Source: Chitinophagaceae bacterium (GTDB taxonomy: Bacteria > Bacteroidota > Bacteroidia > Chitinophagales > Chitinophagaceae). Taken from it: DNA of 8,547 nucleotides. The notes below the pieces were generated by a model. That model was given only the letters and a program-made list of their open reading frames with translations, searched no databases and had not been told where the DNA came from. Location: assembly GCA_017989935.1 (NCBI GenBank), contig JAGNOY010000068.1, positions 1-8,547 of the forward strand. The letters run 5' to 3'. Made by a program: the position numbers and the translations under genes. This document shows positions 5,000 through 8,547 of the stretch, piece after piece. Within the stretch, counting starts at the first letter, position 1; each line of letters opens with the position of its first letter.

Positions 5000-7051
5000 T
5001 TGATCAAAAACAAGAACATAGCCCTCGTCGGTAATCCCAATTGCGGAAAAAGTTCTCTTTTTAATTCCCTTACTGGATTAAATCAAAAAGTAGGCAATTT
5101 TCCTGGTGTCACTGTTGATAAAAAAACAGGTCGCTGTCAAGTGAATGCAGATATCAAAGCCAACGTGATTGATTTGCCAGGTACTTATAGCCTCTATCCT
5201 AAAAGTGCCGACGAGGTCGTGACGTTCGATGTACTTTTTGATGATGATGAAGCCGTGAAAATTGATGTAGTCATCGTGGTAGTTGATGCTTCTAACTTGA
5301 AACGAAATTTACTTTTCTGCTCTCAAATCATCGATATCAAAAAGCCATTAATCGTAGCCCTCACGATGATGGATATTGCCAAACAAAAAGGCATACAAAT
5401 AGATGTAAATGGGCTTTCTAGAGAATTAGGCTTTCCTGTAGTTGCGATCAATCCAAGAAATAATAGAGGCATACTTGAGTTGAAAAAACAACTCGAAATG
5501 ACTTTGCAGAATAAATACGAACCGCCAATCAGAGATTTTATTGATAATTTCGGATTGGCTTCACAAGTGGTAACCATCGTAAAGAAATATCAACAAGTTA
5601 CAAGCGATACTTCTGCCATACATTTTGCCTCTGCATTTACTACCTTAAATATTATTTCGGAAGAAAATAAAATCGCCTTAAAAAAAGAGCTTGACGAAAT
5701 CGGGTTTAACAAAACTAAAATTCAGGCAGAAGAAACTTTGCTTCGCTACGCACGAATAAAAAAAATCATGCTGAATTGCGTGGTTGAAACCGATCCCTTA
5801 AAACGTGAATTATTTAGTAGGCATATCGACAAATACCTACTACACCCCATTTTCGGTAATCTATTTCTCATTTTTGTTTTATTTATTCTATTTCAAAGTA
5901 TTTTTTGGCTTGCGCAATTCCCGATGGAATGGATAGACACTGGATTTGGGTATTTAATTTCTTCATTAAAAAATATACTGCCAGTTAATTTCGCAAGTGA
6001 TTTATTCTTAAATGGTATTTTGGCTGGTGTCAACGGGATTGTGGTTTTTGTGCCTCAAATCATGATTTTATTTGGCCTCATTACTATTTTAGAAGATACA
6101 GGATATATGTCGCGAATTAGTTTTATTACAGACCGACTCATGCGGAGTGTAGGACTCAATGGGAAATCTGTGATGCCATTAATCAGTGCGGTGGCATGTG
6201 CTGTACCTGCTATCATGGCTGCAAGAACCATAGAAAACAAAAAAGAAAAACTCATTACGATTTTAATTACACCTTTCATGAGTTGCAGTGCAAGGTTACC
6301 TGTTTACACGATATTAATTTCACTGGTAATTCCGAACAAACTCATCTTTGGCTTTTTAAATATTCAAGGCTTAGTGATGATGGGTCTTTATTTTGCTGGA
6401 TTTTTTATGGCCTTGCTTGTTTCATTTGTGTTGCAGTTTTTTATTCGCGCCAAAGAAAAAAGCATTTTCTTGATGGAGTTGCCTGTATATCGAATGCCTA
6501 GATGGAATAATATTGTGATGATTATGCTTCAGAAAGCAAAAGTGTTTGTGTTTGATGCAGGTAAAATTATTCTTATTATTTCGGTGTTTCTTTGGGCACT
6601 TTCTTCCTATGGACCCGATAAGTCTGGCGGATCATTTTTTCAAGAAACATCACTCGAAGAATCGTTTGCAGGTATTGCCGGTAAAGCTATCGAACCCGCT
6701 ATTAAACCTATTGGTTTTGATTGGAAAATTGGCATCGCTCTAATTACCTCATTTGCAGCAAGAGAAGTGTTTGTAGGCACCATGGCTACACTTTATAGTG
6801 TAGATGAAGAAGATGATAAAACACTTCGCGAAAAAATGTCGAGCGCTGTTAATGAAGAAGGTGAAAAAATTTATACCCTGAGAACGGGTATGTCTTTACT
6901 AATTTTTTATGCGTTTGCCATGCAATGCATGAGTACATTAGTTATCGTAAAAAGAGAAACTGGAAGTTGGAAATATCCTATCATGCAATTTATAGGCATG
7001 GGCTGTATTGCCTATTTATGTTCATGGCTAGCTTTTCATCTATTTGCTTAA
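5000..7051 (+). CDS. feoB: Ferrous iron transporter FeoB
   Basis: This 683-residue inner-membrane protein imports Fe2+; an N-terminal GTPase domain controls a membrane channel domain. The G motifs are G1 GNPNCGKS (11-18), switch I FPGVTVD (34-40, Thr38), G3 DLPGTYSL (58-65), and G4 TMMD (122-125) in place of the usual NMxD. The G5 region is INPRNNRG, where SA is usual. A helical guanine-dissociation-inhibitor-like segment spans about 175-270. Membrane helices start near 283. The two gate repeats hold the conserved cysteines C400 (VACAVPAIMAART) and C429 (PFMSCSARLPVY). The length fits Bacteroidota FeoB and is shorter than the E. coli protein (773). The start is TTG: an in-frame TAA at 4985-4987 closes the frame and no ATG precedes the P-loop. 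No feoA or feoC is adjacent; the left neighbour is divergent and the right one convergent, so feoB appears monocistronic. Confidence 0.95.
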   Translation: MIKNKNIALVGNPNCGKSSLFNSLTGLNQKVGNFPGVTVDKKTGRCQVNADIKANVIDLPGTYSLYPKSADEVVTFDVLFDDDEAVKIDVVIVVVDASNLKRNLLFCSQIIDIKKPLIVALTMMDIAKQKGIQIDVNGLSRELGFPVVAINPRNNRGILELKKQLEMTLQNKYEPPIRDFIDNFGLASQVVTIVKKYQQVTSDTSAIHFASAFTTLNIISEENKIALKKELDEIGFNKTKIQAEETLLRYARIKKIMLNCVVETDPLKRELFSRHIDKYLLHPIFGNLFLIFVLFILFQSIFWLAQFPMEWIDTGFGYLISSLKNILPVNFASDLFLNGILAGVNGIVVFVPQIMILFGLITILEDTGYMSRISFITDRLMRSVGLNGKSVMPLISAVACAVPAIMAARTIENKKEKLITILITPFMSCSARLPVYTILISLVIPNKLIFGFLNIQGLVMMGLYFAGFFMALLVSFVLQFFIRAKEKSIFLMELPVYRMPRWNNIVMIMLQKAKVFVFDAGKIILIISVFLWALSSYGPDKSGGSFFQETSLEESFAGIAGKAIEPAIKPIGFDWKIGIALITSFAAREVFVGTMATLYSVDEEDDKTLREKMSSAVNEEGEKIYTLRTGMSLLIFYAFAMQCMSTLVIVKRETGSWKYPIMQFIGMGCIAYLCSWLAFHLFA

Positions 7052-7052
7052 T

Positions 7053-7757
7053 TTAATAAATAGTTACATACCCAGTTTCTACTAAAGTAGATCCATCAAA
7101 CAACTCGAACTGATAAGTGCCTCTAGCATTAAAGTTATTTTTATCCAACACTAATTGAGTTTTTGTGACCCTTGAAATTCGTAACACTTCCTTTTTACTC
7201 GGTTCGTAAAACTTCAAATTATATTTTTTCGACAAAGCATCTGGCAAGGCAATATTGATATGCCCAGTGTATGGATTTGTATATACACGAGATGAAGGAC
7301 TATAGTAAAAATCATTGGCTTTCATGCCTGTGTCCTCGGAACCATCATTGGCTGTAGAAGAAATGGCTTTAGTACTTCCGCTATTGATTGAACCTTGTAA
7401 AGACTTTGCGATAGTTGCAGAATCCAAAATAACTTTATACGTATTACTAAACCACTCTAAATCTCCAGCAAACTCGATGGCTAATCTGTAATAGTTCTTA
7501 CCCACATTCGGTCTTGTATCCGTATAGCTTTGTATCCCTTTCTTAGGTGCCGACAAAACCCCAATGGTCATAAAATTTCGAATACTATCTGATGATCGTT
7601 GGATGGCAATAGATTTTACACCATCAAACTGACATGTCCAACTGAGTTTGTTTTGTGCATTTTCCGTGGTCACTAACATTGCTGGCAATATAGGTAGTTG
7701 AGCCATAGCAACCTGTACAAAAAATATAGTCAACAGAAATATAAATAATTGCTTCAA
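7053..7757 (-). CDS. Secreted protein with fibronectin-like domain and possible type IX sorting module
   Basis: A 234-residue exported protein of unknown function. Residues 1-19 are a signal peptide (hydrophobic core, cleavage after AMA, mature QLPIL). Residues 31-110 resemble the fibronectin-like domain common in Bacteroidota surface proteins: LSWTCQFDGVKSIAIQRSSD, IGVLSAPKKGIQSYTD, then GKNYYRLAIEFAGDLEWFSN. A low-complexity Ser/Thr/Gly linker covers 113-146. A C-terminal beta-rich module (147-234, with VYTNPYTGHINIALPD and ending GTYQFELFDG, then VETGYVTIY) has the pattern of a type IX secretion C-terminal sorting domain, though not a textbook one. The start is TTG: an in-frame TAA lies upstream, and the first in-frame ATG (residue 18) would delete the signal peptide. 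It lies 104 bases after the PLP-enzyme gene on the same strand and converges on feoB with one base between the stop codons. A fibronectin-type surface protein anchored otherwise is the alternative. Confidence 0.75.
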   Translation of the reverse strand: MKQLFIFLLTIFFVQVAMAQLPILPAMLVTTENAQNKLSWTCQFDGVKSIAIQRSSDSIRNFMTIGVLSAPKKGIQSYTDTRPNVGKNYYRLAIEFAGDLEWFSNTYKVILDSATIAKSLQGSINSGSTKAISSTANDGSEDTGMKANDFYYSPSSRVYTNPYTGHINIALPDALSKKYNLKFYEPSKKEVLRISRVTKTQLVLDKNNFNARGTYQFELFDGSTLVETGYVTIY

Positions 7758-7861
7758 AGTATAAAATTGATGTGGGCGAAGATATTAAATTATTGAAATA
7801 AAGAGAGTCTATCTTAAAAATTAACTTGGAGTTGAGATTTCAATTCAAACTAAGAACTCAA

Positions 7862-8547
7862 TTACGCCTTCAACAAACTTCTGTTGCCTTGTAATCCACC
7901 ACTATGTATCGCCAGTATTTTTTTAGGAGATTGAAGCTTTTCAGATTTGATCAAATCAAGGAGTCCAAACATCATCTTTGAAGTATACACCCGATCTAAT
8001 TCAATGCCCGTTTCTTGCTTAAAATCTTTCATAAACGCTATTAATGACTGAGGTGCTTTTCCAAATCCTCCAAAATGATAATCATGTATGATAGACCAAT
8101 TTTGTTTAGTGGTATACTGGCTGATATTTTCATCTAAATCCAATGCGTTTTTCAAGGCAGAGACTCCAATGAATTGTGTATCTGCCGTTGCACTACGAAT
8201 TAAACCAGCCATGGTAGTACCTGTTCCAACAGCACAAACAACATGACTATACTCCCCTTTTATATAACTCAATATTTCTTCGCATCCCTTGACCCCTTCT
8301 TCATTACTTCCTCCTTCTGGAATAATAAAACATTGACGATTTGCTTCTTGAATTTCATGGAGTAAGGCAATTTCATGTTTAAATTTATAGGCCGACCTTG
8401 GCATAAACTTCAATTCCATGCCCCAATTTACACAATCTTGCAATGTGGCATTTTGAACTTGCTCTCCTCGAATGATGCCTATGGTTTTAAATCCAGTTTG
8501 TTTACCCGTAAAAGCCATAGCATGGAGATGATTTGAATAAGCTCCAC
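7862..8547 (-). CDS. PLP-dependent enzyme, ACC deaminase / D-cysteine desulfhydrase family, 5' end outside window
   Basis: The visible 227 residues are the C-terminal three-quarters of a fold-type II PLP enzyme (family length about 300). The frame is open to the edge, beginning GAYSNHLHA, which is the conserved asparagine-containing loop that follows the catalytic lysine. The lysine itself lies off the window, so the internal ATG at 8518 is not the true start. The family blocks are FKTIGIIRGEQ, IIPEGGSNEEGVKGC, the glycine-rich phosphate-binding loop VGTGTTMAGL, a GGFGK motif, VYTSKMMFGL and the terminal HSGGLQGN. At the place where true ACC deaminases have Tyr-Glu (Tyr294/Glu295 of the Pseudomonas enzyme), this protein appears to have Tyr-Thr. 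That favours a D-cysteine desulfhydrase-like or uncharacterised deaminase role over ACC breakdown. The alignment behind this is by eye. No neighbouring gene points to a pathway. Confidence 0.88.
   Translation of the reverse strand, partial: GAYSNHLHAMAFTGKQTGFKTIGIIRGEQVQNATLQDCVNWGMELKFMPRSAYKFKHEIALLHEIQEANRQCFIIPEGGSNEEGVKGCEEILSYIKGEYSHVVCAVGTGTTMAGLIRSATADTQFIGVSALKNALDLDENISQYTTKQNWSIIHDYHFGGFGKAPQSLIAFMKDFKQETGIELDRVYTSKMMFGLLDLIKSEKLQSPKKILAIHSGGLQGNRSLLKA

Noticed and set aside
6055..6279. Minus-strand open frame inside feoB
   Set aside because: It lies opposite the conserved gate region of FeoB and has no independent support; 5323-5577 (minus) and the plus-strand frames at 6196-6501 and 6546-6743 are likewise shadows.
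7755..7766. TATACTTTG as a promoter -7 box for the secreted-protein gene
   Set aside because: The spacing is one base off the TAnnTTTG pattern and it overlaps the TTG start codon itself; transcription from the upstream PLP-enzyme gene or an unseen promoter is more likely.
7758..7861. Terminator between the PLP-enzyme gene and the secreted-protein gene
   Set aside because: Only a 5-bp GAGTT/AACTC pairing with a 21-base loop is visible and no T-run is in the right place, so co-transcription cannot be excluded.

Overview
The window reads as a chromosomal stretch from a member of the Bacteroidota. It is AT-rich. Three start regions carry an exact match to the TAnnTTTG -7 box of the Bacteroidota primary sigma factor, there are no Shine-Dalgarno-like leaders, and one secreted protein has the fibronectin-like plus C-terminal module layout common in type IX secretion cargo. 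The genus cannot be fixed from the sequence.

Left part (1-3437, all minus strand): a three-gene multidrug-efflux operon read right to left. It holds a MarR-family regulator (2940-3437), an RND periplasmic adaptor (1889-2950, overlapping the regulator by 11 bases), and the first 625 residues of an HAE1-type RND pump (1-1876, cut by the window edge). A TAnnTTTG promoter and a 17-bp near-palindrome overlapping its -33 region suggest that the regulator represses its own operon.

Middle spacer (3438-3861): no credible gene. It carries the efflux promoter and operator, a long hairpin with T-runs on both sides (likely a bidirectional terminator), a perfect 11-bp tandem duplication, a short stretch resembling the 3' end of a tRNA gene, a GC-rich patch, and a small hairpin touching the stop codon of the next gene.

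Right part: a dipeptide epimerase of the enolase superfamily (3862-4848, minus) is divergent from the ferrous-iron transporter FeoB (5000-7051, plus). The two share a compact 151-bp spacer with one -7 box per direction. FeoB ends one base from a convergent gene for a secreted protein with a fibronectin-like domain (7053-7757, minus). Upstream of that, on the same strand, is a PLP-dependent enzyme of the ACC deaminase / D-cysteine desulfhydrase family (7862-8547), whose N-terminus lies beyond the window.

Apart from the efflux operon, the genes look like unrelated housekeeping or accessory functions: murein-peptide salvage, iron uptake, envelope or secreted protein, amino-acid metabolism. I see no phage, transposase, CRISPR array or defence locus, and no clear undescribed multi-gene system. 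The items most worth a second look are the tRNA-3'-end-like scar with its terminator, the MarR operator, the two TTG-started genes, and the altered G4/G5 motifs in FeoB.
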